Shown here piece by piece: positions 12,601-27,600 of a stretch of DNA of 64,000 nucleotides. This DNA comes from Argyresthia goedartella. Its lineage: Eukaryota > Arthropoda > Insecta > Lepidoptera > Argyresthiidae. The DNA is taken from the NCBI GenBank assembly GCA_949825045.1, contig OX463835.1:20043201-20107200 (forward strand). The letters are read 5' to 3'. Position 1 is the stretch's first letter; each line of letters starts with the position of its first letter. The notes below the pieces were generated by a model. The model made no database searches. It was given only the letters and a program-made list of their open reading frames with translations, and was not told where the DNA came from. The translations under genes and the position numbers were made by a program.

Positions 12601-15600
12601 CTGTTTGGTAGACAAGACCGCATTCTATTGGCTATCTCCTGCCGCCGTACTCTTAAGTATTACACTCGTTGACAGAGACAGAGAGTCAAAACGTGCATGC
12701 TAAGCCACTGAATATACATACAGGGTGTTTTGGGGAAGAGTGTAGGTATTTTGCAGATGGACAGGGTCGGTCCTTACGATCATTTTATAGTATGGGAACC
12801 ATGGTCCGATATCCTTTAGTTTTTAAGTTATGGGTTAAAAACTGATTTTATCAAATGTTTACACTTTTTGGGCTACCAAGCTAAAAAATAAACACATTTT
12901 CAGATTAAATACACTTTTTTTTATTTATCAAATTAAACACATAACACACGTTTAATTAAAAGTCTCAAAACTATCCCGATATCAAAAACAATCAAATTGT
13001 GGTCAAAAGAAGAAAAAAACAAAAAACAATCTTAGTGACTTTTATCATTTCAATGTTTATTTTTAAAAAAATGTGTTGGTGAAAAATTATTAAAATTTCT
13101 AAAAAAATGCTTATCTTTTCCCCTTTCTATTGATGTATCAAATAACAAGCTACGACTCAAATTCACGGAGATATGAGACTTTACATGCAGGGATACCTCA
13201 AACCGGAGTCGCCTCAGGTAGACAAAAAGGGGCTGCATCTCGGTTAAAGAAATGTTTGCTTTGTTAGTTAGTACGTTTTGACTGTTCATTCGGTGCACAC
13301 GATTTCATCTACTTACTGTATTTCTCCGTGTTAAGTTGTAGTTCCACTTCAAGTGTTGATTTCCTTCACGTTGAGTTCTCAGTACCTTACAGTATTGTTA
13401 ACGACTGTGTTTGTAAAACATTTCACTAAAATGCCTGTTTTTACTTTTCGTGAATACGCTGATATTGTTTTTGTGTACGGACTTGCTGACGGTAACGCTA
13501 CCAGAGCCCGAGAGCTGTACCGAGAACGCTTCCCTACAAGGCGAATTCCGAACGCGCAGGTATTTAGGAATACTTTTGGAAGACTCGGCGAAAATGGAAA
13601 TTTGAACTTACGGGAACCCCGAGTGTCTACGCACCAACACCCTGTGGAAGTCGATGAGCTAATACTCCAAGCTTTCCTGTCTGATCCCACAACAAACGAG
13701 CGCAAAGTGATAAAGCAACTGCGTGACAGTCATGGTTTAAGACTATCCACCTACAAAGTATGGTCTGTAGTCCATGGAGATAGGAGATACCCCTTCCATT
13801 ACACTCCTGAGCAAGGTTTGGATGAAGGTGATCCTGCCCGACGCATGACATTCTGCCGTTACCTCATCAGTCAAGATGCAGAGAACAGAGATTTTCTAAG
13901 AAGAATACTATGGACCGACGAGTCAAAATTTGATAGAGATGGAATAACAAATTTCCATACAAGCATCACTGGGAGCTAAAGGGTGCAAACCCGAAAGTAA
14001 AAAAGCAAGTGTCGTCGCAAAGGCGATTCAGCGTCAACCTGTGGGCCGGTGTAATCGGAGGAATTTTGATTAGGCCCCACATCCTGCCCGACACACTGAA
14101 TGGCGAAGCGTACCTAAATTTCCTACAAAATGTCTTGCCGGATTTACTAGACGATGTTCCTCTGCATCTCCTATCAGAAATGATGTTCCAGCATGATGGA
14201 TGCCCGGCGCACTACTCGACGAATGTAAAAGAATATCTGGACGTTGAATATGAAAATAGCTGGATTGGCCGAAATGGGCCAATCTTATGGCCAGCCAGAT
14301 CTCCCGACCTAACACCCCTCGACTTTTATGTGTGGGGAAGTCAAAGTCAAAGTCAAAGATATTTATTTGCAGACTCAAAGAGTTGGTGTACGACGTAGAA
14401 ATAATGAGTCGAGAGCAATTGGTGACTAAGATCAATGAAGGAACCGAAGTAATAAGAGCGGAGATGACATTAGGCATAACAACTACAGAAGTCAGACGAC
14501 GTGCGCGAGCTTGTCTTCAAAATACCGGAAGCCATTTTGAACACCTTTAATTACAAGATGTGACTGATATCTTTGCGGCATTTGTGAAAATTAAATGTTA
14601 GTTACCTTTCTATTTCTGAGTACCGTTGCAATAATAATATCTAGCAGGTATTATTATTGCAACTTTGTTACCTGAGGCGAGTCCGGTTTGAGGAATGCCT
14701 GCATGTAAAGTCTCATATCTCTGTGAATTTGAGGCTAGGAGGTAGCTTGTTATTTGATACATCAATAGAAAGGGGAAAAGATAAGCATTTTTTTTAGAAA
14801 GTTTAATAATTTTTCACCAACACATTATTTTTTAAATAAACATTGAAATGATAAAAGTCACTAAGATTGTTTTTGGTTTTTTTTTTCTTTTGACCACAAT
14901 TTGATTGTTTTTGATATCGGGATAGTTTTTAGACTTTTAATTAATCGTGTGTTATGTGTTTAATTTGATAAATAAAAAAAAAGCTGTATTTAATCTGAAA
15001 CTGTGTTTATTTTTTAGCTTGGTAGCCCAAAAAGTGTAAAGATTTGATAAAATCAGTTTTTAACCCATCATCGCATTGTTATAATATTATTGTCGAATTT
15101 ATGGACGCCTCTTATTCATAGTTCATATTTTTATTTCATTGCGTAAACTTATGTCTACTTTGCTTTTTAGGATCGGACCATGGTTCCCATACTATAAAAT
15201 GATCGTAAGGACCGACCCTGTCCATCTGCAAAATACCTACACTCTTCCCCAAAACACCCTGTGTAATAGTAGCTAAGCGAACAGGAAAACAAAAACATTT
15301 CTGGCCTGTTCGATTAGGCCAGATAATACATTGTTGGCTTGTTTGTTATGGTTCTGCCACCTGTCAACAGATAGCGCTTCATGCTGTCGCGTCGGTAAAA
15401 GCGTGTATGACTTGTGCAGTCCATTGCGGTAGATGGTGGACCGAAAAGTTTCGTTCATGCGAGGGCGTACACCGCCAGGCGGAGTTCAAAACCTAATTAA
15501 TCAAAAAGTTCAGTCTGTATTATTAATTTTATTTCCTCACGATAGTAATGCAATGGACTTTATAATGTCCCCGCCAAGAGTATAATAGATGAACTCGTCA

Positions 15601-18600
15601 CTTATAGGACCCCGCCTGCCACTCGTCCGTCTTACAACAATGTTATATTTGGATATAACTTTTTAGTCAACTTGATAAGCAGTTAAGCGTGAAGCGCTGC
15701 TTAACGCCAATTTTCGAAATAGTTTTTTTCTTATTGTTTTATACTCTGGGTGAGGTCACCGGTGACCTGTATGGCATTTAACGTGTTAAACATAACCCAA
15801 AATAAACATACCCACTTAGCTGCATTAGATTCCATGGTACTCATATGTCAAATTTTACGTTAGGTATCTGTTTATCAGCCTGTTATAAATGTAAACCGCT
15901 GTCAATAGTTGTATTTACCTGGTCATGTAAAGCGGAGGTTTCACAGTAGCTCGCTCCTATACTCGCTGCGTAACTTGTCGCCTCACTGTGTGATACCTGC
16001 ATTTGAAATTAAATTAATATAGCACGTTATTAACCTGAAATACTAAAATACTACTCAAGCTCATAAATAAGTCAATATATCGGTCCCATCCCGGCCGAGA
16101 CGGCAGTGACCCTGCCTACGAAGCCAAGGGTCCCTGGTTCGAGTCCCGGTGGGGGCATATATTTGTTTGACGAGAACGGATGTTTGTCTAGTACCCAAGA
16201 TACAGGGAATCCTAGTTTGGGGCAAGATCAATGTGTGTAAATAGTGTCCAAGGTATTATCAAGGTATTATTTCAATATTGAAAGAGGAACACGTTGAAAA
16301 ACTTTTCTCCAGCTGTCTATGGGCCGCAGCGAGGAACACCGCCCTAGGAGTTTGAAGAACATGTTGGTAGCAAGAGCGCAGTTCTTTTCACTGTTGATTG
16401 TCCTCTAGGAGCGAAAAAAATCCACGTTCGGGCACTAGACTACAGAGTAGGCGCGGATTCAAATTCAAATTCAAAAAGAGTTTATTTCCATAAGAAACAC
16501 ATAGGTAACATTTGGAGAATGTCAAATCTTAAACTAACACATGTATAAGGTACAGGGAAATATAGAACTCAATTTGAATTCCGTCACCTCAATGTTTTAG
16601 ATGCTGGAGGCAAAGAGGCGACTAGAAACCTCCAGCTTTATACGTTATTTTTTACAGAATTGGAGCAAACACCTTCCCAAGCTTTCTTGTCTTCTACATA
16701 ATCTGATATTTTGTAGTAACCTTTTTTACATAAGTGATTTTTAACTACATTTTTAAATTTATTTACAGACAATTCTTGTAGGATAGGTAGGAAAATAGTT
16801 AAATATGCGCCTGTAGCTATTGTTATTGCTATGTATTGTAAGTGTTGTTGTTACCATAGGAAATGCTTGTGAATGCAGTGTAACAAGATTGAAAATAAGC
16901 CCTTAAAAGTGAACCTTTAAGTGATATTTGGTGAGCTTATTTTATGTACCTACATGCAATAGTCAGGTCATTGTACTTTGAACTTTTTTTTATCTCATAA
17001 TGTGATGGGTGGTTATATTTCATAAATTTTGAGTGGAATTTCAGTACCGACTGAATTGATTTATTTGTGGACAAACGATGAACGAAGGGTTCGAGTTGTG
17101 TCGATTGACTACCACGGTATAGTGTAGTGTGCTATATACATTAAGATTATCTGATTTTAAAATGAATTATTTTACTGAGAATGATTGAAACTTAAATTTT
17201 ATTATTTCTCGGACCCGTTGCCATGAATCCAAATTAGGGTTCCCTTGGATGGAACATTTATTGTAGGGTTCATTTATGGTAGAGGTTAGCAGGGAACTTA
17301 GATGGTTCTCGTCATCATCTCGTCATGCCTTAGTCGCACGCAAGGATAGGAGTGATGTTGTGCTGGAGCGCGCCTTGGAGGTGAAGGATCGCTCCAATAT
17401 CGTGTAGGAGTTGTGTGTCGAGGCGAAATCCATTGAGGGTTCTCCACAACTCAAGTTAGACAAACTGATAGCGAATGTCAATCAGTGTTTAGACATGGCC
17501 GCTACCATCGCCCAGACGGGCGCAGACATACGACGATAGCGCAGAGCTGGTCGCGTCGCTGAGAGAGATGGCCCTCTCCCTCAAAGTGTAGTGTCTAGAT
17601 TGCCAGCTGTAGAGCATCACGTTGACGGAGCTGCAAATGTATGGGTCAGTTTCCTCAATTTGTTCGATAGCTTGGTACATTTTCGAACGGACTTACCCAA
17701 AGCCCGTAAGATGGCTCAGTAATTGTCGGCTTTGCGGGGCGAAGCTAAGGAATTGATACATATAGCCCGCCAGTTGTTGATAAGGCGATATCACAATAAA
17801 TGGAGATTAGTTGTTGCTCAGTTAAACCGTTTGTTCAACAATCCGATGGTAACAGGGATTAGCGACATACATGCCGAAGAGTTAAATCTGGTATTGTCTG
17901 TCACCAAGGCCTTGGAAACTTAGGGTTACCAGTAGGCGATGGCCGTACCTACTATTGTATATATTTTTGTCTCGCCTACCACTGGACGTTTAGACTAGAT
18001 TTGAACAGTCGCATGGGAAACAGGCAGAAGACCTGCCCGCCTTCTCCGACCTGGTCGAGTTTTTAGAGGAAGGGTACTGGAGAGCAGAGAACTTGGGGCT
18101 GTCATTTATCACCTCCCCGGAAGCACAGAGGGCCGCCCCTGGGGGCGCTGGGAGCAAGAGTTTCCCGCAGATGTCCCTCCTCCGAAAAATATGTATCCTT
18201 AAAAAATAGGGTAAGTTCTTGCTGCACTGCTCCGAGCCAATCTTGGAGTCACTGTCAGGTCAAGTTATGTCCTTTCCTTATTATAATTATGCGAGGTTAT
18301 TTCCCAGCGAAACACACAAATCTCACGCTACTATCAACTAGGGTAATCACGACTTATTATCTCAGTGGGCACCTTAACCCTTCACTAAACGAGACGTGGA
18401 AAACTTTTTGGCTGTACCCGAAATATTGTTCAATCCACTATGACCGGTCGCGGAGCCGAATTCAGGCTAACAAAATCTCGCTTTTGGAAGACGGATTTCT
18501 CCCAAATTCTCGGCTCCAGCGCAGGAACCTCAAAAAAACTCTTGCTTTTTCACGGCAAAATAAATGCTACATATTTTTCGTTCTGTCAAAAGTAACATTT

Positions 18601-21600
18601 TCATTGCGTTCATAGATTTATATTCCTTAGGCGCGAGCTAACTCGATTACGAATCGAACTGCGTTTGGTTCCAAACAAATTCAATAATATTCAAAGCCCT
18701 GAAAGGGTATGGCCCCAAAACCTTTTGTACCTGGACGTTGTTCTGGAACATCCCGTAGGGAATACTCAACCAGATGACACACCAGAAGTGGCCATGCTGG
18801 ACCTGGACATAGCTATCAGTAGATGATTTACAGGCCCAAGTGAAAGATCATTATATTCAAGTTGATATTCAAAGCCCTGAAAGGGTACGGCCCGAAACAC
18901 TTTTGGACCTGGAGGGTGATCTGGAACTTGCATTAGAGTCTACTCTACCAATTGAGACACCGTGAATGGCCTTGCCGGACCTGGATATAGCTATCAGAAG
19001 AAGGTTTATAATCCCAAATGATAACAAGTACACAAATGAGGCAGGGAGGGAATAAAATAGTTTTTCAACGTTCAATATTGAAACACATATACGTTATTTT
19101 TGGACCCCAAGCCAAAAGTAAATATGATTTATGGAAAGAAATGTTAAAATGGTAAAAAAAAAAACGTTCAAGTTCGAGTCTTACTCGCGCACGAAGGGTT
19201 CCATACCACAGTATAATGGTAGGGATGGTGTGGAGTGAATAGTTTGGATTTTACATAACAAAATGTTATTTACAAAGTTTTTGGTGCGGCTACTTTCACA
19301 CTCCATGTACGTTTCAGTTTGTATGTGGTATTGAAAGAATTATTGAATGGGGGCCTCCTTAAATATTTATTTTGTTCTGTTTTTAGTATTTGTTGTTATA
19401 GCGGCGCCAGAAATACATCATCTGTGAAAATTTCATCTGTCTAACTGTCACGGTTCATGAGATACAGCCTGGTGACAGACGGACGGACGGACAGCGGGGG
19501 CTTAGTAATACGGTCGCGTTTGGGACCCTTCGGGTACGGAACCCTAAAAACAACAATTCCTTTCTAGGCGCGTTCGGTCACCGTGAACAATAATGATGGG
19601 CGGTGCGCGCGGTGGACAAACGATTAAGTTAGCATAATTTTAATTTGTTTAGGACTAGTTGGCGACAAAATATAAAAAATATACTTCGTTTTTTATTTCA
19701 TAAATTGATTGTACTGCTGCAATGCTATGACGTGAAAAACGTTTTGGCTAGTGGTGCAAAAAGCCAGATGCATGCCAAGTTTCATACTTTCTTCCGGATA
19801 AGACCGATCTTGACGTATTCTTGAGCCTTGGATGTTATGTATATATCGCAGTTAGTTGATTAAATCAGACACTTAACTAACTCTCTAGACGGTTAATTAA
19901 ATTCCGACGTTTAACCAAGCCACTAAAATTCCGTCAGACAACTGAGTGAACGAAACGTTCAACGAGTTGTCTAAACGTTCCATGGCAACAAGACATATAC
20001 AATACAAGTTTTTTTTATGTGTACTTAAGTGTGTGTGTTTTATGTATTTTTGTTGTTCTTACATGTTCAACCTAACATGAAGGATAAAGGGGGCTTCGCT
20101 TCGCTCACCCCCTTTACCTAAGCTACCGCAATGTCTTGCCCTGATATAACCTGTGCAAATCAGCTGTTGTTGTGACGCCATCTTGTTTTCCAACACGCCG
20201 GCTTACGGTAAGGCAGATGCTTTATTTAAATGAAAATGCTAGTGACTTGATTAAACGTCGGTATTAGACATAGACATAGACATAGACATTAATTTATTCA
20301 CTGGACAAAATATGGTACATCAACAGGATAACTTTACAGACATACTTTCTAAATAAAAGAAATAAAAGAAAAGGATGATGTACGCATGCTTCACCAGTGA
20401 AATGGCTCTAACTCAGCATAATGCTACAACAGGGCTGCAGCGCTGATTTTCAGTCAAAACCATATGATATCCGTGCAGGCACCTCTCAACTATGCGGTGT
20501 ATAGGTAGATATATAGATATACAATAGAAATATGAAATAGGTACATAATAATAATACTAATAATTAAGTGAGTACAGTAAGTGACTTAGGGTGGATTTTA
20601 CAGCAAAAAGTCATGCGAGAATAACTAAGTTAAAGTTAAGTTTTTGATCCGTGGCTTTTATAGAGATAATTTATATGACAATGACAGTTCAAAATGGGAT
20701 CATTCTTAGGAAAAGTAGAAAATACTCTCGAGTAAAAAGTTACTCTTCGATGGTAAAACTCGCTCTCAGAGAGTTAACTTGTATGTTCGTAGGTGCGGCA
20801 GGGGTTTTGGACTAAACTTTGAGAGACAAAGGGAGACTGGCTGTTCGATTCTCGTAAGATGAACCGTAATGCCACAAAAGCAGAACGAGACAGAGCGATA
20901 CGTGGGTATAGCACTGTTCCCCTCCGCCATCATGTACATAACCATCCACAACTCCAAAATATAAAAGGCACCATGGGCTTACAATTACATTGCAAATGAA
21001 AAGTACCTGTTAAATTGTATTTGGATATATTTTAAGTAGATTTGTAATTTAATTACAGTAGTTCGATTGTTATTTGTAGATTGATTATAATTTTTAATTC
21101 AATTATCATTTATTATTTGATTGTAACATGTAATATTTAAAAAATGAAATATGCCTATGTATTCAATTAACGGTCTAGAGAGTTGCTTAAGCGTCTGATT
21201 TAACCAACCAACTGCAACATATACATAGTCAGGTCATAAGTTCTGTCACATGTGCAATATGAAATAATTTAGACATGTTTATTATTTATGTAAACATTTA
21301 TATAGCAAAATGAACTTAATAAAACATAGATTCTTATGGTAATAAAGTTTATTCAAAATGACCCCCGCGATTTTGAATACAGGCCTTTATTCTGCGCGGC
21401 CCGTCGTCTATCGCAGCACGAACGAGGTCCATGTCAATATCGGCGGCTGCCTTAATCAAGGATGCCTTGAGTGACTCCAAATCAGGATGAGGCTTTGAGC
21501 AGGCCTTTTCCTCCAAGTGTTGCCATATCTTGTAATCTAACGGACTCAAATCTGGACTGGAGGAGGGCCAGTCTTCGTGCCGGATGAAGTCGATTTCACG

Positions 21601-24600
21601 CGCCGCCAGCCAGTCTTGTGTGCTTTTCGCTCTATGAGCTGGCGCAGAATCTTGTTGGAATACCCAGTGCCTGTTATTAAACATGGTATGAGAAACAGGT
21701 TCCACAACGGTCTTGAGGACTGCATTTTGATACACAACTGCATTCGTTTTTACGCCTTTCTCACAAAAATGTACCTCAGTTAAGCCCCAATAAGAGACTC
21801 CCAACCAAACCATGAGCGAGGATGGAAAATGACCTCGTTGGACACGCGGAATACGGTTGCTCGCTTCTTCACTGCTGTGTGCGTACACCTTATCATTTTG
21901 TTTGTTGTAGCTCTCTTCCACGGTGAAATTTTTTTCATCCGAAAAAATAATTTCCCGATGCTTTTTTCCCGCGTACCGCTTCAACAAAGCGCGGCATCTC
22001 TTCAGTCTCAGGTCCATTAAACGAGCGTCCAAACGATGTCCTGTCATGAGATAAAGCCCGCTGACTGACAGACAGACGGACAGTCGGACAGCAGAGGTTT
22101 AGAAATAGGGTCCCTTCGGGTACGGAACCCTAGAATATCTGACTGTTTTAAATAAATTAATTAATTAATACCTTGGACACTATTTACTCATTGATCTAGC
22201 CCCAAACTAGGATTCCCTATATTTTGGGTCTACAACGTTACACATACTTACATAAATAAATATTATACTTAGATAGATAAACAACCATGACTAGGGTACA
22301 AAAATTCGTTCTCATCAAACAAATATTTGCCTTACCGGGACACGAACCCAGGACCCTTGGCTTCGTAGGCAGGGTCACTGCCGACTTGGCCATTCGGGTC
22401 GTCGGCAATAACCAATCAACTACCGTGTTATATTATCTCACCTGCCTACAGTGCTCAAGGTCACATTTATTCCCCACCAAGGATAGCACCATCGGCTCTG
22501 CGACGTTGCTGAAAAAAAAAAACAGGCCAAAATAATTTACGAACAGAACTCAAACTCAAAATTTCTTTATCACTGTAGATATTTACATATACTGCGCAAT
22601 AGTATATTGTAAAACAAGGGAGCAAAATCATATTTTTACGGCGAGGGCGCTATTTTTAATTCAGAGCGAAGCGAGCGATTCTACTCGGGGTTTTTTAATA
22701 AAATCGTGAGTAAGCGATGAATTCAAAGTACTTCAAAGGCCCGAGAAAGAAAATATTTTGCTCTCGAGTGATACACTCAACTTTTCATTTCCTTTTATGA
22801 GAAAATAAGTAAGATACCCTTTAAAGTAATAAAAGAATACGTTTAATTCGTAAAAAATACATATGAACGCAAAAATGTATGATCCCAACACCAATTACAA
22901 ACTTATATATAAATATATATAAATTTGACACAGCAATTTTGAAAATTTATAGACACCGTTTTATTTGGGACCGACATTGTTGTCGATTAATTGATATTTT
23001 GCGGGTTTTTTGTGAGTAAACAGGTATGACAATATTTACTTCTATTTTAATAGTTTCTGGACTAAATAATACCTAACCTAAATAACCTACATTCACTAAT
23101 ATTCAATCACCAACACATTTTACATAAACATTTGTAAATGTAAATAATAATGTTTCCAGATGAACTGAACGTAATTCGCGCCCTTTTGTTTTTTTAAATT
23201 ATTATTATGTTGGCGCGCCGTGTCTTACTGCCAATGGAAACGTATAGCCAAGAATTCATACAACTTGCGTTCGATTTCTATGAACGATTCATATTCCAAA
23301 TTCAAATCTCATTCCTGCCCGCTATGAAGTCTAGTGGAGAAAAGAGCTCTAAAATAAAACAGAGATGTATTTCGTTTACTATGATACAATTTCATATATG
23401 GCTGTTTGTTTTTTTTTATATTTAATTATAATGAACGTATATTAGAAATTATATAATTCACAAAAACAGTTTCGTCGTATAAAAATATAACACGTGAAAA
23501 AACAACTGACATAAACAATTACACAAAACAAACCGCCCCAAGAATCTCCCGGCCCAAAGGTGCCCATTACACTGGCAGCGTTCCCGCGCTGCACAGCGAG
23601 TGAGATTCTCTGGACCAGGAAAGCCCCGGAGCGGTTGTCAAACCCTCGGTCCCTCAAGCGGCGCCCAATGTCCCTGAAAAAGGCCCTACCCTGCGAACCC
23701 CATACCCCTGTAGTCTCGACGGCCATAGGAACGAATAGATAACTTCCCATTATATATTATTTAATTCCCATTATAATTATAATGCACTTCTGCCGTGCCG
23801 CTGACTCGGCAGCAGCACCCGGGGTTACTACAGTTGAGCTGATGTGGGATGGAGCAAACGTGCACACACAGGTCGCATCGCATAAAAGACAGCGACCCCT
23901 CTCCCACGGGATTAACGTCAGACCGTCCGGTCGTTTTCCGTCGCTGCGACACAATCCAGGAGGTTCAAGAACCGCCGGGATGTTAGCAGAGACGAGTGCC
24001 CTCCGGACGATGTCGTTGATTGAGTGATGGCGAGAGAGTCTCCCTGCACTCCGAACATAATGCAGCCCGTGACGCCCCAGCGAATCAACTGCAGCACCGC
24101 AAACACAGTGATGTGGTTCGCAGATTTCGCAACCTAAACGAAGCGCCACAGCCACACGCAGGGAGTTGTCATCTAAAAAGGTGCCCAACTGCTGAGATGG
24201 CAACGCATGTAGCCAGGCGCCAGACTCTGGTTGGGATGCTGCAAGCAGGCGAGCATGTTCGGCGCCCGTGCTCTGCTCCACCAGCCCGTCAAGGGATGAC
24301 TTGCACAGCTCCTCATCCCAGGTTCGCTGAATGCCTGGCTTTTCTGGCTCATATCTCCCCGGGCAACGGACCCGCCACAGCCGCAAAGCCTCGGCCGCAA
24401 ACGGAATGTTCAAATTATCACCATTACTGTTCAAAATGCGAGTGACAAGTTTAAACACCCCATGCGAAGAGGCCAAGAAAGCAGGGAGTTCCGTGTCCTG
24501 TAGGCGACGAACGCCGAGACCACCGAACCTGATGGGTAGTGCAGCCTGAGACCACTGAGAGGGAGACAGTTTAACATTCAAAATGTTTTCCAGAACATGT

Positions 24601-27600
24601 CTCAATGTATCGTCGTATGAATCTGCCTCCCCTCTGGCTAGCCAAACCGGAGCCGTACGCAATGAATAAGTCAACCTTGGCTGGGACAAATAATTCCGAA
24701 GAATTGTAAGGGCCACATGTGCGGAAAGCTCCTTCAAATGTGGCAAAGCCCCAACCAAGGCTTCCATCTTACCTCGCAGGACGGCAAGGCACAACTTCCA
24801 CAAAGATGGGCGCCCCCAACAAGGTGAAATCAGTTTTATCGAGGACCTTCACCCCAGGGACTAAAGCGTCAAACTCCGCTGTTAAGTCCTGAGCCAAGAT
24901 ACCCGAGCACGGATATAACTCGCATTCCTGCGGGTTCAGATGAAGGCCCAAGTCCTCAAGACCGCGAATAATGACATCCACGTCAGCCAGGACCACATCT
25001 GGAGGTCCCCCGATTGTGCCGTCATCCAGGTACCAAACATTCAAAGGGGACCTCACGGACTTAACCACATCCTGGATCGCCAAACTGAATATCAACGGTC
25101 CCAAGGGATCACCTTGTTGCGCACCCACCTGTGACTCCACCAGGTTCTCCCCAAAAAACAAATTACTCGGACCCGAGTAGCATTGATGTAGAAAGGGATA
25201 GACAGAAGGAACGCACTGACTGACCTTATTTAAAATAACGTAACGCTCAACTGAATTGAATGCGTTCCGTAGGTCCATCTTAACAATGACGTTGTCAATG
25301 TTACCCGGATCAAACGACCGGGTGGCGTGAATTGCGGCCTCGCAACCCAAGAGTGCTCCGAAACCCAGCTGCTGAGGCTGAAGTAACGACGATGCAACTC
25401 CCCTTACAGCTCTGCTACAGAGTTTGGCCACCAGACGTCGAAGCACGCTCTCCACAGCAATAGCTCTAAAATAATGAAATAACTATACTTTGAATTATAC
25501 TAAATAAGGAATCGGCAACCGATGGATTTAAAAAAAAAACGATAATTAATTTAATCCTTTATTTTAAGGAATGGAAATTACAATTAAAACTTATGTCTAT
25601 ATTCAATCGATGCTAGAATTGAAGTGAGTCTAAAGTTAACAAAAGAAAAGGCACTAAAAATGAATACACTATAAAAGTATGTAGGTTACACGGGTTGCTT
25701 ACGCTGCATAGGAAAATTACAGTGAAATAATAAGTTACTACCTAAAACTATCACTATGCAAGCGCAATGTCGTCATCAGACCTCGTCAGCAGATTCCGTG
25801 AATGCAGGGCATGTAACACCTCCCCGCGAAGATCAGTGACTATTTTAGAACATTGATAGAAAATGTCTCTGGAATGGCATTTTTAGCCTTGATTATTGGT
25901 ATGGCTTTTCTAGCCGTTAGTTTTCCAGGGTCTTCATATACTGGATCCGATGTAGACTCCGTTTCAGGATTTGAAGTACTGCGTAGAGTGTAGTAGTGGC
26001 GGCTGATCATGATTACTGCGATTAGAGTGGCACGGCAGAATATCACGTAGAATGGTATGGTCGTGTGATATAGTGTTTCAGAGGTTAGCTGGTCCAGTTG
26101 CAGAGGCGGTTGAAGCAGGATTTTGTCCTCAGCGTTATGAAGTCCTCTCAGGTTGATAAAGTTTAGTTTGATATGTGGTACAGGAACGGTTGGTGACGTA
26201 ATGTCGGTGTTATTAGGTAATTTCATGATTTTCAGTGGTTGTCCTTTGAGTAGGTCATTTTCATTCATTATTGTGAATTCTTCAGTGCGTAGAAGGCAGG
26301 TGTGAGGGATGATGGCGAGATAGCTTCCGTGTAGAGTGATATATTCTTCTCGGTCGCAGACGAGTTTAATCGCTGTTGGTTCCGGGAATGCAAGTGAGTA
26401 GTGCTGGTCGTCTAGTTTTTCCATGGCTCCCTTTGTTAGTGAGACAGTAGTAGGTTTGTAGGATTTATCCAGAGTTTGTTTGGTAATAAGGTGTTGAATG
26501 CAGTCAGGATTTCTTCTTACGGGATGATTAGTATTTGCTTCGCAGATATACTGATGATCGAACTTCGGGCATTCAGCCTCTATGTACATGAAAGTCTTAT
26601 CATTGGTTGCTATGAAAGGATAAGGGGGAATGAAGGTCTGATGGAGTTTATTCGGGACAATAGATAATTTATAAAAATCGAAGAAATTTGGGGAAATTAC
26701 AGGTAATTTAAAAACTATTACTATTTGATTTCCTGAAAAGTATGATCCTGGCTTAATAATATTGTAATATTCTCTCAGTTCCAAATCCAATATCTGATCT
26801 GGTTTATATATTTTACCAAGCCTATCTAACATATTTCTTAAAGTATCTATATTAAACATAGAATGATGTGTGCTCGATGCACGTGTAAAAGCTAATATAT
26901 CTTCTATTCTAAGTAACTCTAATGATAAGTCATCAATATTTTCACTAATAATAGATAACATCTGGGCAAACTTTGCGTACTTTAAAAGGTTATTCTCTGC
27001 GTATGCATTTCTGTCCAAAATTAACATTAAAGTTTCGTTAATTTTGACTTGGTTATATGCTATGTGGAACAGAATAGTGGTATGTTGAGACATCCACTCA
27101 TTATTGATACTAATGCGTTCGTTAATTTCTGATAACATCTAATTCTGATTGCCTTCAAGTAACTTAATCGCATCATTATACGTTTTCGCGTCCGCATAGT
27201 CCAGATTTCCAGTAATACTTTTAATTATTGAACCTAATCCGTCTATTAGACCTCTTTTTGTGCGACTTGGCTCTAAACTTTTTAACTGCGACATTGATTT
27301 TGCTAATTTATGGGAAAGATAAAGGATCTGAAATTCATAAAGGGAAAAGGTTTGGTTATCAAGTCGGTTCCTAAAGTACTGTAGTTGAGCCTCTACGGAG
27401 TCAAGTTTTTCTTCGATGTCAGATAATTTAATGTACTGTAGAAAAGTATGATAGTGAGTTATCAGAGTCATTTTTCCTAATTTGAATGGTAAAACTCCAG
27501 GTCCATCGGCCAAGCTCTCAAGTCTTATCTCGTGAGCTCGCGTCAGCTGTGTCGTCAGTCCCAGTAGTATCCTGTAACAATTTTATATTCTTAGGGACTC

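Larger units (their letters stand above)
12721..15261 (+). mobile_element. Mariner-type element (DD41D) with TIRs over 500 bp
   Basis: The ends CAGGGTGTTTTGGGGAAGAG and reverse complement bound a 2.54-kb element. Left arm 12721-13226 and right arm 14669-15261 are inverted copies; the right arm has about 100 extra bases at 15069-15172. TA precedes the left end and TG follows the right, so the expected TA duplication is at best mutated. Between the arms lies one transposase gene. It fits wholly inside Rab intron 5, opposite to Rab transcription. Confidence 0.9.

Noticed and set aside
13050..13298. Short minus-strand open frame
   Set aside because: It lies in the mariner inverted arm and is not kept in the opposite arm.
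16078..16285. True tRNA gene
   Set aside because: A- and B-box-like sequences are present but the head has no convincing cloverleaf, and it continues into a SINE body found elsewhere.
24020..24445. Plus-strand open frame of 141 codons
   Set aside because: It is the antisense shadow of the GC-rich LINE protein on the minus strand.
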